A stretch of 13,943 nt of DNA from Verrucomicrobiales bacterium (GCA_013911195.1 JACETS010000052.1:1-13943), one strand, 5' to 3'; positions 1-8,405 are shown, counted from the stretch's first letter. Program-made: numbers and translations. The notes: generated by a model from the sequence alone, not told the origin.

Positions 1-1
1 C

Positions 2-850
2 GGTGTTGTATTTCTTTATTTTGTAACCCCACCTGAAACAAGACCTGATTCATTTCTTGCAAAAGCAATTCCTGAGATCCCGTGGATTGCAGCAATTCTT
101 TTAACTTTATTAATTGGTACGGTAATTGGTGTATTTCAAGGCTTTCTGGTTGGTAAATTAAAGTTACAAGCCTTCATTGTCACATTATGTGGTCTTTTAT
201 CTTACCGAGGACTCGCTAGATTTTCTGCTGATGACACATCAATTAATATCAGCGATTCGTCACAAAACCTCGAGTTCTTAAGATTTCTTGGTGAAGGGAG
301 TCTGTCTGATGTCTTATCAAACGGAAATGGTAGCGGATTTCTTCATAGTGTTCCGATGTCTTTCATTTATCTTATATGTTTTGCCATCTTTTTTGGTGTT
401 TTACTCCATAAATCTGTCTTTGGTCGATACATTTTCGCTGCAGGTAGAAATGAATTAGCGACAAAATATTCTGGTATAAACACAAATATCGTAATTGCAT
501 GTGCGTATGTGATCGCTGGTTTCTGTACTGCATTTGCGGCTATCCCCTTTTGTATTTATACAGGCTCAGTTCAACCAGCCACACATGGGGCATTTTTTGA
601 ACTTTATGCGATTGCTGCAGCCGTCCTAGGAGGGTGCAGCCTGAGAGGTGGTGAAGGTTCAATTATCGGAATTCTTATAGGAACAGCAATTCTCATCGTT
701 TTAAGAAATATGGTCAATCTATTTGGATACCCCACACCTCTGAGTGATGCTATTACTGGCGGTGTCATTTTTGTTGGTGTCATGTTAGATCAACACGGAG
801 TATCCAGCATAAAGAAAATTTTTGCTAAAAGACGAGTTACTGGCAACTAA
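2..850 (+). CDS. Sugar ABC transporter permease, RbsC/XylH-like (5' end outside window)
   Basis: The frame is open from base 2 with no stop until TAA at 848-850, so this is the C-terminal ~282 residues of a gene that starts upstream. It is a polytopic inner-membrane permease of the ribose/xylose/galactose ABC importer type (BPD_transp_2 family), which pairs with a sugar-binding protein and a double ATPase. Supporting segments are GTVIGVFQGFLVGKLKLQAF followed by IVTLCGLLSYRGLARF, the family's 'N/QGxLVxKLxxxxFIVTL...RGLA' region, and later AAAVLGGCSLRGGEGSIIG, the conserved 'A.VLGG.S..GG.GS..G' loop. The last helices end in GVIFVGVMLD, also typical. An internal ATG at 356 is not the start, because the family signature continues upstream of it. 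Which sugar it carries cannot be told. Its stop abuts the stop of the convergent SDR gene with no spacer. Confidence 0.9.
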   Translation, partial: GVVFLYFVTPPETRPDSFLAKAIPEIPWIAAILLTLLIGTVIGVFQGFLVGKLKLQAFIVTLCGLLSYRGLARFSADDTSINISDSSQNLEFLRFLGEGSLSDVLSNGNGSGFLHSVPMSFIYLICFAIFFGVLLHKSVFGRYIFAAGRNELATKYSGINTNIVIACAYVIAGFCTAFAAIPFCIYTGSVQPATHGAFFELYAIAAAVLGGCSLRGGEGSIIGILIGTAILIVLRNMVNLFGYPTPLSDAITGGVIFVGVMLDQHGVSSIKKIFAKRRVTGN

Positions 851-1606
851 TTACCAAGGCGAGTTACCACCATTAACGCATATTGTCTGTCCTGTTATAA
901 AACTTGCTTCCTCAGAAGAAAAATAAGCAACAGCTTCACCGACATCTTCCGGAGTCCCCCATCTTCCTACCGGTATTTGGTCAAAATAAGCATCTTTATC
1001 TTCTTGTGGATCATCATTATGCCTTTCAGTAGGAATCCATCCGGGATTAACTGTGTTAACTGTTATACCAAAAGGCGCTAACTCCTTTGACATACTTCTT
1101 GTCCAACCTATTTGCCCACCCTTTGCAGACACATATGCACTGAACGGGCTAATAGATAGTTGGTATACTTCACTAGAAATATTTACAATTCTCCCCCATT
1201 TATTTTGTTTCATTTTACCAATAGTTGCTCTGGTCAAAAGGTATGGACTTTTTACAAAAAAGTTAATCATTTGCTGATAAAACTCCCAATCATATTCTTC
1301 TATTGGTTTTAGAGGTTGGTCAGGAGTAGCATTTGGTACAACTATATCAATTTCACCGAACTTGGACTCACCTTCTTCAACAATTTTTTGAACAGATTTT
1401 TCGTCAATTACATTTCCTCTTACTAAAATCCCCTCGCATCCTAATGATTGAAATTCGGAGAATGCTCTATTAGCCCTCTCTTCATCATTATAATAATTCA
1501 TAATAACTTTGGCACCCGCCAACCCTAACACTTTCGCTATTCCATACCCTAATCCAGTCGTACTACCAGTAATAAGGGCAACGTGATTTTTTAATGTTTG
1601 AGCCAT
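851..1606 (-). CDS. Short-chain dehydrogenase/reductase (SDR, FabG-like)
   Basis: A 251-residue classical SDR, the usual family length, expected to be a cytosolic NAD(P)-dependent oxidoreductase. Visible motifs are the Rossmann glycine motif T13-G-S-T-T-G18-L-G20, catalytic Ser145 in VNISS, Tyr158 and Lys162 in YVSAK, the VNPGW segment (residues 186-190) after the active site, and the C-terminal ITGQTICVNGG signature. The usual NNAG motif is altered to PNAT (91-94). Best matches by eye are 3-oxoacyl-ACP reductase or gluconate/sugar-alcohol dehydrogenase types; the substrate cannot be read from sequence. The neighbouring sugar permease makes a sugar substrate plausible, but the genes are convergent and so not one operon. 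The start is ATG at 1604-1606. There is no Shine-Dalgarno, and a TATAAC hexamer lies only 5 nt upstream. The stop (TAA, 851-853) abuts the permease stop. Confidence 0.92.
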   Translation of the reverse strand: MAQTLKNHVALITGSTTGLGYGIAKVLGLAGAKVIMNYYNDEERANRAFSEFQSLGCEGILVRGNVIDEKSVQKIVEEGESKFGEIDIVVPNATPDQPLKPIEEYDWEFYQQMINFFVKSPYLLTRATIGKMKQNKWGRIVNISSEVYQLSISPFSAYVSAKGGQIGWTRSMSKELAPFGITVNTVNPGWIPTERHNDDPQEDKDAYFDQIPVGRWGTPEDVGEAVAYFSSEEASFITGQTICVNGGNSPW

Positions 1607-1633
1607 ATTTTGTTATAATTAATCAAAAAAAAA

Positions 1634-1639
1634 TTTATA
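1634..1639 (-). promoter_or_regulatory. Possible extended -10 element for the SDR gene
   Basis: On the minus strand the sequence reads TGGTATAAA, i.e. TGn followed by TATAAA, an extended -10 form. Transcription would begin about 20 nt upstream of the SDR start codon. No convincing -35 is visible. The whole 1607-1819 spacer between the divergent SDR and kinase-like genes is AT-rich, so chance matches are likely. Confidence 0.25.
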
Positions 1640-1819
1640 CCATTCCTTTATCTTTATAATTTTCATTATTTCAATAACAAAAAAAACAATAATTTAGACT
1701 CAGTATATAAGTAGTGAATTCTAGGAGACCTTAACAAAACTTAATTTTGTTTTGCTATGCCTAAGTTGAGAACCTTCAACAAAGGATTAAATTATAACTA
1801 TTAACAATCGTACTTAGAT

Positions 1820-4447
1820 TTGAGAAAACCCACTATTCCAAATTACGAACTATTTGAAACCATTGGCCAAGGATCCACTGGAGAAATTTGGCGTGCTGAA
1901 TACCTAGGCAAAGGTCCTCTCACTGTAAAATGCCTCAGAAAAGATGCCATAAACCTAGATGTTTTATCTGATGCTTTAGTAAAAATATTTAAATCTAATG
2001 ATTTTCCAGGAATTGCTAAGATTTATGATTTCAACATTTCTGGTAATGTTCCTTTCATAACCTACAAATTGTATTCTGAAGCCATTATAATGGATAATGG
2101 TATCACTAAATACAAAACCCGATCCCTCAATGAATTATCGACAAAAGTTAGTTATGAGGATTCCTGGTTAATAGCTTTAAAAGTTGCGGAGTCTTTAAAA
2201 ACTCTTCACTCAAACGATCTTTACCATTGTAATCTCAAACCCAACAATATTCTTTTTGATGGAGGCATTGATCCAAGCCCAATGTTGACAGACTTTGCTC
2301 AAGGGTACTTAGGTGGAAATGAGCAAATTAATCTCAATGATTCATTATTCTTTTCCCATCCTAATCAACTTAACGGAGAAAGTTTTCTTTTTAATGGTAA
2401 TGGACAACGGTGGGATATTTATAGCTTTGGAGCAACAATGTTCAAATTATTGACTGGAAACCACTGTCGATTGAACAAAGAGATTGAGGCATTCCAAAAG
2501 AGGAAAGGAAATGATTCGACTCATTATTCGGGAATTTCCCCCAATCAGGTTGCTAGAGCAGTAAAAAGAACCCCACAAATTAATTGGCCTCTCCCCCCAT
2601 CATCAAAAAGGGAATCTTCATTCAGAAAGGTAATAGAGCAATGTTTAACTCTCGATGAAAATGAAGAGTTTTCTGATATAGATTCAGTTATACAGGAAAT
2701 CAAAAATTGTAATCCAGTAAAACCAAAATCAAGCCAATTACCTATAATTACAAATAACTTAGCTAGAAAAGAAAATCGTAAAAGAACACCTTCGAGTTCA
2801 TCCTTACTTACAAAGTCTTTCATTGGTTCCTTTGTATTATTTATACTAATTGGAATAGCCAATCTTTATTGGCTTAAAAAAATCAACGATCAAAAAAGCA
2901 TTGTAACTTCCACATTAAGCGAGTCTGATAAAACAGCAATTACTCCTATCAACACAGAAGTTGAAAGACCTCTAGATCTAAGCACTTCAGACGCTAATAC
3001 CCTCGATAAAACAAAATTAGAATACCTATTTAATGACCTTCAAGAATCTCAGTCCGCACTAAACGAAATTTGCCAGATGATAGTGGAGCGCGATCACGAG
3101 GGAAATGCTTTATATGATATTCCAGAAGGAACAGTTGGAACGATTCTGACTTACTATGAGAAATTCATTGAACGTAAAGAAAATGAGAATGAACCTGCGC
3201 TGAGAGACTCGATAATTACTGCACTGAATAATTCGAGTGAACTAAATCTTCTGCTTGGCGATTATGAATCTGCAATAGAAAAATTAAACCGCGCATCCAC
3301 CTTATTAAATGAGTATGAAATAGGCGGCGGCAATACCAACGAACTGATACAGAAAAAAGCAAAAATATTTGAAAATTTATCAACTGCATATAGCGGCAAT
3401 AAAGAACCTAAGGCATCTATAAGTGCATCAAAAAAATCTTTTGATCTCCTGAATTCAAGCTACTCGATCAACAAAAATAATAATCTAGGAAGAGATGCAG
3501 CGAAAATTTGTATAACAATTTCAAAAATCCATCAGAGCATTGGTGAATTGGAAAACTCAAAAAGATATGCTGACCAAGCCTTAACAATTTTAGATGAAAT
3601 CACTAAAGACTCACTTCTTATTGAGAAAGATCAATATCTATATGCTTCAACAAACCTTCAGTTAGGATTAACATTAGGACTCAAAGAAGAATATTCTCAA
3701 TCAAGAGAATACCTTGAATTAGCGATTGCTCAATTTGGTGAACTAGTCACAGCTATTCCGGAAAACATTAATTATCAGTTTCATGTTGCGAAAGCGTTAG
3801 GAAAGGTTGCAGAAATCGCATATAATACTGGCGACGAGGAAGCTGAAGCCATTAACAACTATTCTATTGAATTATTGAATAATCTCATTCTAGAAAAGCC
3901 TAAAGATGTCTTCAAGTATGAACTCTCAAAAAGATATTATTCCGTTGCAATTGCACTAGATAACGAGGGAGAAGATAGCGCAGCTAGGACCCAAGCCAAC
4001 CTAGCTCTAAATAGACTTAAAGAAATAAGGAAAAGCCAACCTAGTAATGTAGAATATCAAATTGAAACTGCGCGTGTATTCAGGACTCTCGCACAACTTC
4101 ATGAGATGCCAGGTGACACGGAAAAAACAATCGCTTACTCAAGAGAAGCTCTTTCCTTATCAGAAGTATTATTAGAAACGGATAGAGATGTAGAAAATGA
4201 TAACTCTTTTAAAATTACGCACTTATTAAGTGTTGCTCGAGATTACGGATTACTTGGCCGTTATCTGGCAAATCTTAAGGATCAATTCAATCTTGATGAA
4301 GCAACCGAATGCATTAAGAAATCTCAAATCAAATATAAAGAGGCTTTAGACGAAAACCCCTCCAATAAAAATGCTCTTAAGGGTTATGAATGGGCAACGG
4401 ATTTCTTATCAAAAAGCATTCCTAAGAAGACTTCCTTACAGCAATAA
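1820..4447 (+). CDS. Membrane-anchored protein-kinase-like protein with TPR-like C-terminus; catalytic Asp replaced
   Basis: An 875-residue protein. Residues ~9-295 form a Hanks-type kinase fold: glycine loop G16-Q-G-S-T-G21, VAIK-type Lys37, and DIYSFGATMFKLLTG (199-213) for the conserved helix F. A single hydrophobic segment (about 331-351) follows a Lys/Arg/Ser-rich linker. The C-terminal ~500 residues are alpha-helical with repeated Ala/Leu/Tyr spacing like tetratricopeptide repeats, probably outside the cytoplasm. This layout (kinase, one TM helix, TPR region) is common in Planctomycetes and Verrucomicrobia. The catalytic loop reads H136-C-N138-L-K-P-N-N instead of HRDLKPxN, so the catalytic Asp is Asn. 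The metal-binding DFG is DFA (158-160). It may therefore be a pseudokinase or a scaffold. Start: TTG at 1820 is the only plausible initiator after the in-frame TAA at 1802-1804; no Shine-Dalgarno. Its 3' end overlaps the convergent membrane-protein gene by 26 bp. Confidence 0.88.
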   Translation: MRKPTIPNYELFETIGQGSTGEIWRAEYLGKGPLTVKCLRKDAINLDVLSDALVKIFKSNDFPGIAKIYDFNISGNVPFITYKLYSEAIIMDNGITKYKTRSLNELSTKVSYEDSWLIALKVAESLKTLHSNDLYHCNLKPNNILFDGGIDPSPMLTDFAQGYLGGNEQINLNDSLFFSHPNQLNGESFLFNGNGQRWDIYSFGATMFKLLTGNHCRLNKEIEAFQKRKGNDSTHYSGISPNQVARAVKRTPQINWPLPPSSKRESSFRKVIEQCLTLDENEEFSDIDSVIQEIKNCNPVKPKSSQLPIITNNLARKENRKRTPSSSSLLTKSFIGSFVLFILIGIANLYWLKKINDQKSIVTSTLSESDKTAITPINTEVERPLDLSTSDANTLDKTKLEYLFNDLQESQSALNEICQMIVERDHEGNALYDIPEGTVGTILTYYEKFIERKENENEPALRDSIITALNNSSELNLLLGDYESAIEKLNRASTLLNEYEIGGGNTNELIQKKAKIFENLSTAYSGNKEPKASISASKKSFDLLNSSYSINKNNNLGRDAAKICITISKIHQSIGELENSKRYADQALTILDEITKDSLLIEKDQYLYASTNLQLGLTLGLKEEYSQSREYLELAIAQFGELVTAIPENINYQFHVAKALGKVAEIAYNTGDEEAEAINNYSIELLNNLILEKPKDVFKYELSKRYYSVAIALDNEGEDSAARTQANLALNRLKEIRKSQPSNVEYQIETARVFRTLAQLHEMPGDTEKTIAYSREALSLSEVLLETDRDVENDNSFKITHLLSVARDYGLLGRYLANLKDQFNLDEATECIKKSQIKYKEALDENPSNKNALKGYEWATDFLSKSIPKKTSLQQ

Positions 4448-4781
4448 ATGATTTTATGCAGGCTATAAGATAAATTAGACATAACAGACCCATAGTAACC
4501 ATACCTACAGCAGCTGTACCTACTTCATTGGTAAGAATTTTTTTCATTCCCATGCCAAGCCCACCAAGTGTTCCTAGAAGGCCAAACAACACGGCAATGT
4601 GAGCAGCCATTTTTCTTTTATTTTCATTTCTAGCAATTATGCCACACAACAAAATTGGCAAACCAAAAAAGGATGGAATCATAGCTGTTGGAGATTTACT
4701 GCCTGTAGAGACATATAGAACTACTCCTAATCCAATTAGTAATATACCGACTATAATGGAAAGCTTAGTAATTGAAGTCAT
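4422..4781 (-). CDS. Small integral membrane protein, four predicted TM helices
   Basis: A 119-residue, strongly hydrophobic protein of unknown function. Four membrane segments are visible at about residues 7-26, 33-50, 59-79 and 88-112. A charged loop (ARNENKRKM, about 50-58) between helices 2 and 3 and the basic C-terminal tail (RKSS) suggest those sides face the cytoplasm. From memory, proteins with the opening pattern 'LSI.VGILLI.LG...Y..TG....TA.IP.FFGLP.LL.G..AR' occur in Planctomycetes and Verrucomicrobia as uncharacterised small membrane proteins; no function is known to me. The start is ATG at 4779-4781 with no Shine-Dalgarno, only a poly-A stretch upstream. The last 26 bases lie within the end of the kinase-like gene on the opposite strand, so the two transcripts could base-pair at their 3' ends. 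Confidence 0.75.
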   Translation of the reverse strand: MTSITKLSIIVGILLIGLGVVLYVSTGSKSPTAMIPSFFGLPILLCGIIARNENKRKMAAHIAVLFGLLGTLGGLGMGMKKILTNEVGTAAVGMVTMGLLCLIYLIACIKSFIAVRKSS

Positions 4782-4870
4782 ATTTTTTTTATTTTCAGGA
4801 CATCAGTTAACCAACAGAACCTTAAAAGAATATTGATTAACTTTTATATAATGAATAATAATAGCTAAAA

Positions 4871-4876
4871 TATAAT
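4871..4876 (+). promoter_or_regulatory. TATAAT -10-like hexamer 6 nt before the TIM-barrel gene
   Basis: A perfect TATAAT sits exactly 6 nt upstream of the ATG at 4883. If it is a real -10 box, transcription would start at or near the A of the start codon and give a leaderless mRNA. That fits the absence of a Shine-Dalgarno. No -35 of good quality is visible at the right distance. Confidence 0.4.
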
Positions 4877-4882
4877 CTTCAA

Positions 4883-5800
4883 ATGCAAATTAATAGGAAT
4901 AACTCTCGCAGGAAATTCATTACATCCTTAAGCGCCTCCCTAGCCGCTTCCTCTTTACTTTCAAATGCTGACCATCACAAAAAGAAACAATTATTCGAAA
5001 TTTCAATTGCCGAATGGTCCTTACATAAATCTTTATTTGGAAAGAAGATGACAAATCTTGATTTTCCAGTTGTTGCAAAGAAAGAGTTCAATATTTCTGC
5101 TGTAGAGTATGTAAATCAATTCTTTAAAGATAAAGCAAACGATAAAAAATACTTAAATGAACTTAAGAAGATATGTGACAATGAAGGCGTAAAAAGCTTA
5201 CTCATAATGTGCGATGGAGAGGGAAAATTAGGAGATCCAGACAAAACCAAAAGAATTAGTTCCGTTAACAATCACAAACGTTGGATTGAAGCAGCCAAAC
5301 ATCTCGGATGTCATTCAATTAGAGTTAATGCTTCTTCCTCTGGATCATATGATGATCAACAAAAGCTCGCCGCAGATGGGTTGAGTAAGTTAAGTGAATT
5401 TGCTTCAACTCATGGACTTAATGTAATAGTTGAAAATCATGGAGGCTTATCATCTAATGGACAATGGCTCTCAGCTGTCATGAAGTCAGTTAATAAGAAA
5501 AATTGCGGAACTCTCCCTGATTTTGGGAATTTCAGAATTGGTGGAGGAAACACCTATGATAGATACAAAGGAGTAAAAGAACTAATGCCATTCGCTAAAG
5601 CAGTTAGCGCTAAATCTCACGACTTTGATGATAACGGTAATGAAATTCATACGGACTATCATAAAATGATGAAAATCGTTATCGATGCAGGCTATCGTGG
5701 ATATGTAGGCATTGAATATGAAGGTAGTAAATTGAGTGAATATGACGGGATCAAAGCAACTAAGAAGCTCCTAGAATCAGTAAGAGAAAAACTCAGTTAA
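4883..5800 (+). CDS. Tat-exported sugar phosphate isomerase/epimerase-like TIM-barrel protein
   Basis: A 305-residue protein of the xylose-isomerase-like TIM-barrel family (AP endonuclease 2 superfamily). The N-terminus carries a twin-arginine signal, N7-S-R9-R10-K-F-I followed by a Ser/Ala/Leu-rich hydrophobic stretch to about residue 26, so the protein is expected to be folded in the cytoplasm and exported. Candidate divalent-metal ligands sit at the usual strand ends: Glu184 (VIVENHGG), Asp213 (LPDFGNF), His246 (AKSHDF) and Glu278 (VGIEYEG). These families isomerise or epimerise sugars, inositols or keto-sugars; the substrate cannot be assigned. Such Tat-exported members are abundant in Planctomycetes and Verrucomicrobia that degrade polysaccharides. 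The start is ATG at 4883; the nearest upstream signal is a TATAAT hexamer, with no ribosome-binding site. The last 8 bp overlap the end of the convergent secreted-protein gene. Confidence 0.88.
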   Translation: MQINRNNSRRKFITSLSASLAASSLLSNADHHKKKQLFEISIAEWSLHKSLFGKKMTNLDFPVVAKKEFNISAVEYVNQFFKDKANDKKYLNELKKICDNEGVKSLLIMCDGEGKLGDPDKTKRISSVNNHKRWIEAAKHLGCHSIRVNASSSGSYDDQQKLAADGLSKLSEFASTHGLNVIVENHGGLSSNGQWLSAVMKSVNKKNCGTLPDFGNFRIGGGNTYDRYKGVKELMPFAKAVSAKSHDFDDNGNEIHTDYHKMMKIVIDAGYRGYVGIEYEGSKLSEYDGIKATKKLLESVREKLS

Positions 5801-5808
5801 TCTGAGTT
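5787..5808 (-). terminator. Rho-independent terminator overlapping two convergent stop codons
   Basis: A perfect 7-bp inverted repeat, AACTCAG (5790-5796) and CTGAGTT (5802-5808), encloses the 5-nt loop TTAAT. Read on the minus strand, the hairpin is followed by a run of five T (5787-5791, overlapping the last stem pairs), the classic form for terminating the gene at 5793-8324. The hairpin also lies across the end of the plus-strand TIM-barrel gene but has no T-run on that side. Both stop codons (5793-5795 minus and 5798-5800 plus) lie inside it. Confidence 0.65.
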
Positions 5809-8324
5809 ATAATCCTATAATAATTACTGGAAGTATCTGGAATTGGGATCTCTTCACTCAAGATTGATCCGTTACCTATTATTAATTTCTCAAGAGTAAT
5901 CCAGCTCTCCAAGTCATTGGAAATCTGCAACTGATAGGTCATTCCTTTTTTTCCCGGGAAGAGTAGCTTTATGTCATTTGAATCCCTTATAATTTTAGAT
6001 TCAAATTTTGGTAAACTCTCCTTATTGTTACTACTACTTCCAAAATACAATTCAGTAGAATCATTATACCCATCCCCATCTGTATCAACTGGCTCCTCGC
6101 CGGGTATTTGAATATATACAAACTCACTAACTTTCTCTGCGCTAACCAATAGCTTTAAATCAAACAACAGATCACTACTTGCTCTACTACTTTGGTGAAC
6201 TTCAGCAGCTAAAATGTTTTCTCCATCTCTAAGAAGAGTGGAATCAAATATAAACTCGGCACTTTCTAGCTCAGCCACTCCTGATATCGATTCATCTGCA
6301 AAGGTTAGGTGGTTAGAACCTTCCCGAAGATTATCTCTTGCAATCTCTTGACCATTAAGATAAACAGCAACACCATCATCTTTTCTAAGAATAACTTTTG
6401 CGGCAACAATATTGTCGTTGCCTGTGAATCGAAATTTCTTCCTGAAATACGCTGTTATAGGTTTATTATTAGGGTCGTTCCCAAAACTTATATTCCCATT
6501 AATGTAATCCTCTCCGTATCCTAGTGGGGATAAAGCGTTGATCCATGAATTATCATCAAAGTCAATTGAAGCCCATAAATCAGAAGGAGGATCATCCTTA
6601 CTTGAATATTTCCATAGCTCACCACTTGAAATAATTTCAGTAAATGGTGGAATTATCGCAACGGCTCTTAAATCAAATTTAAACTCATTGCTAGATCTCG
6701 AGCTTTTATGCAGTTCAACGGAGATTGAGTTATTTCCATCTTTTAAAGTAGAGATAGGTACCGCAACGCTGATATTTTTATCTTCATCTAAGAGATCATT
6801 AGAAGCTAAGGTTCTGAAATTTGCATTTTTTATTAAGCTTCCGTCTCTGTACACCTCAACACCATTGACATATAGAGCACATGAATCAGTTCTATCGATA
6901 TCAATAACAAACGAATCAATAGATGAGGGATCTCTGATAGTAAAATCTCTTCTAAAATAAGTCGTTACATACTTATTGTTCGAACTCGGACCAAAACTGA
7001 TATCCGTATTCAAGCTAGGCAATCCATATCCAAGCGGAGCCTTTCCTTTTTTGTTCCAAATTTCGTCATCCGAATTGACTTTATTCCAACCAACAGGAGG
7101 GTTCGCGCCATTGTCTAAATACTTCCACTCACTCTCAAAGCTAAACAAATCTCTAGAAACGTTTCCTGTTGTGTTGGGTACAGAATATATAAAAGAATCA
7201 ATTCCAGAAGCCCCCAACTCTGGCGAATAAGAGAATTCCCCAAGGCCGCTTGATGTTATAGAACCTTTCTTAGGAAAACTTTCAATAATTGGAATGATAG
7301 GATCTCCATCTACGTCAAAATCATTAGCTGTAAAATCTCCAGTAACATTACCATTTTCAACGACATAAAAATCAGGAGATAAATTCGGCGCATCGTTAGT
7401 CGCATCAACTTCTAAAATTACTTCAGCAACATTACTCATAATTGATCTAGGTTTAGGGGCAGTAGCAACTACCGTCCCATTCAAATCTAGATCAATTGTA
7501 TTTCCACTTATATCAAATGAACCTTGGAAAGTAACCGGAAGATTTAAAGTTAACAACTGTCCTGAAGCAGTTATCCTACCTTCCAAATCAATGTCTTCAA
7601 TATTTGTATCGATTGATTGAGGCCCATCTGGAACACCAAGATCCAAGGAAGCATTAACCTCGGCACTTCCGGTAATTTTAAATTCATTGCCTGTCTGAAT
7701 GAAACTTCCATTGGCACTTACAGAGGATTCCTGGCCTGGCTCAATTAAATCCAAATTAATATCGCCTCCATCAGCAGAAACCTCTGCAGTTACAAATAGT
7801 AAAAAGCGATATCTAAGGCTTATATCATCTGATAAAGTCAACGTTCCTCCCGATATCCTTATTTTTTCAAAAGGTGAATCACTCGGCGACAATTCAACCT
7901 GCAAAGAACCTTCAAGACTCGAATTATCTGAACGAGTTTGACTAATTCCTAATGCAGTTAACTCTGCAGAAAAATCCACATCAGATCTTGATTGATCAAC
8001 AGTAAACTCTATTGAGGTTGGTTGAGTCTCAAATGAATAAGCGAATGAATCTTCACCATTGAAGTTAGGATCAGGTATGTATTTAAATGAACCATCATTA
8101 TAGAAATCAATACTACCATTTTCTGGCTCTCTGGATAAAACTGAACGAATTCTGCCTTCTCCAAAGCGATCGTTACTAAGAACACCAAAATCAGGGGCAA
8201 CTATTAACTCTCCGTCTTCTAGCAAATCAAAACCGTCCTCAACAGCTCTGTTCTGAGCAACAATAGATTTTAAGGCTATGAATGTAAAAGTTAACTTTAA
8301 AATAATTAACTTAATTGAATTCAT
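5793..8324 (-). CDS. Secreted multidomain protein: Ig-like domains, two jelly-roll repeats, calcium-binding motif
   Basis: An 843-residue exported protein with a Sec signal peptide (1-23, cleavage near SIVA/QNR). The first bacterial Ig/cadherin-like domain begins near 28 (LEDGELIVAPDFGVLSNDR ... DGSFKYIPDPNFNGEDSFAY to ~98). Its expected last strand (NVAEVILEVDATNDAPN) appears only at ~298-314, so residues ~104-295 look like an inserted beta-rich domain. A second Ig-like unit covers ~315-390. Two homologous jelly-roll domains follow, ~398-557 and ~570-730, each with an APLGYG or SPLGYG motif, an ISFG...TxYFRxxF segment, a YVNG/YLNG strand and a VELHKSSRSS or VEVHQSSRAS strand. D747-TDGDGYND is a thrombospondin-type-3-like calcium motif. 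The last ~60 residues (YQLQISNDLESW ... YYRI) match the small C-terminal beta domain common in verrucomicrobial secreted proteins. No catalytic domain is recognised; adhesion or carbohydrate binding is inferred. ATG at 8322-8324, no Shine-Dalgarno. Confidence 0.85.
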   Translation of the reverse strand: MNSIKLIILKLTFTFIALKSIVAQNRAVEDGFDLLEDGELIVAPDFGVLSNDRFGEGRIRSVLSREPENGSIDFYNDGSFKYIPDPNFNGEDSFAYSFETQPTSIEFTVDQSRSDVDFSAELTALGISQTRSDNSSLEGSLQVELSPSDSPFEKIRISGGTLTLSDDISLRYRFLLFVTAEVSADGGDINLDLIEPGQESSVSANGSFIQTGNEFKITGSAEVNASLDLGVPDGPQSIDTNIEDIDLEGRITASGQLLTLNLPVTFQGSFDISGNTIDLDLNGTVVATAPKPRSIMSNVAEVILEVDATNDAPNLSPDFYVVENGNVTGDFTANDFDVDGDPIIPIIESFPKKGSITSSGLGEFSYSPELGASGIDSFIYSVPNTTGNVSRDLFSFESEWKYLDNGANPPVGWNKVNSDDEIWNKKGKAPLGYGLPSLNTDISFGPSSNNKYVTTYFRRDFTIRDPSSIDSFVIDIDRTDSCALYVNGVEVYRDGSLIKNANFRTLASNDLLDEDKNISVAVPISTLKDGNNSISVELHKSSRSSNEFKFDLRAVAIIPPFTEIISSGELWKYSSKDDPPSDLWASIDFDDNSWINALSPLGYGEDYINGNISFGNDPNNKPITAYFRKKFRFTGNDNIVAAKVILRKDDGVAVYLNGQEIARDNLREGSNHLTFADESISGVAELESAEFIFDSTLLRDGENILAAEVHQSSRASSDLLFDLKLLVSAEKVSEFVYIQIPGEEPVDTDGDGYNDSTELYFGSSSNNKESLPKFESKIIRDSNDIKLLFPGKKGMTYQLQISNDLESWITLEKLIIGNGSILSEEIPIPDTSSNYYRIITQIN

Positions 8325-8343
8325 TTTATTTTTCGCAATGTAA

Positions 8344-8383
8344 AAGCATCATGCAATTCAGCTTAGCTGAACTGCATGAGCTT
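8344..8383 (-). terminator. Long hairpin terminator after the selenoprotein gene
   Basis: TTCAGC (8357-8362) and GCTGAA (8366-8371) enclose the loop TTA. The stem extends past one A/C mismatch through CATGCA-type pairs (8349-8355 with 8373-8379) and, beyond a bulged A, through AAGC/GCTT (8344-8347 with 8380-8383). On the minus strand it is followed by TTTTAC. It lies 23 nt after the stop of the gene at 8406-8924 and before the start at 8324, so it most likely ends that transcript. Confidence 0.65.
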
Positions 8384-8405
8384 TAAATTCTGAAAGCTTA
8401 TTAAT

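Noticed and set aside
356..850. Permease gene starting at ATG 356
   Set aside because: The same frame is open to base 2 and contains the family's conserved FIVTL...RGLA region, so the start lies outside the window.
1729..1780. Small inverted repeats (CAAAAC/GTTTTG, GTTGA/TCAAC) in the SDR-kinase spacer
   Set aside because: Stems of 5-7 bp in AT-rich sequence with no T-run or known motif are not distinguishable from chance.
6309..7941. Several plus-strand ORFs opposite the large secreted-protein gene
   Set aside because: They are shadows with no domain features; the minus-strand frame has a signal peptide and recognisable domains throughout.
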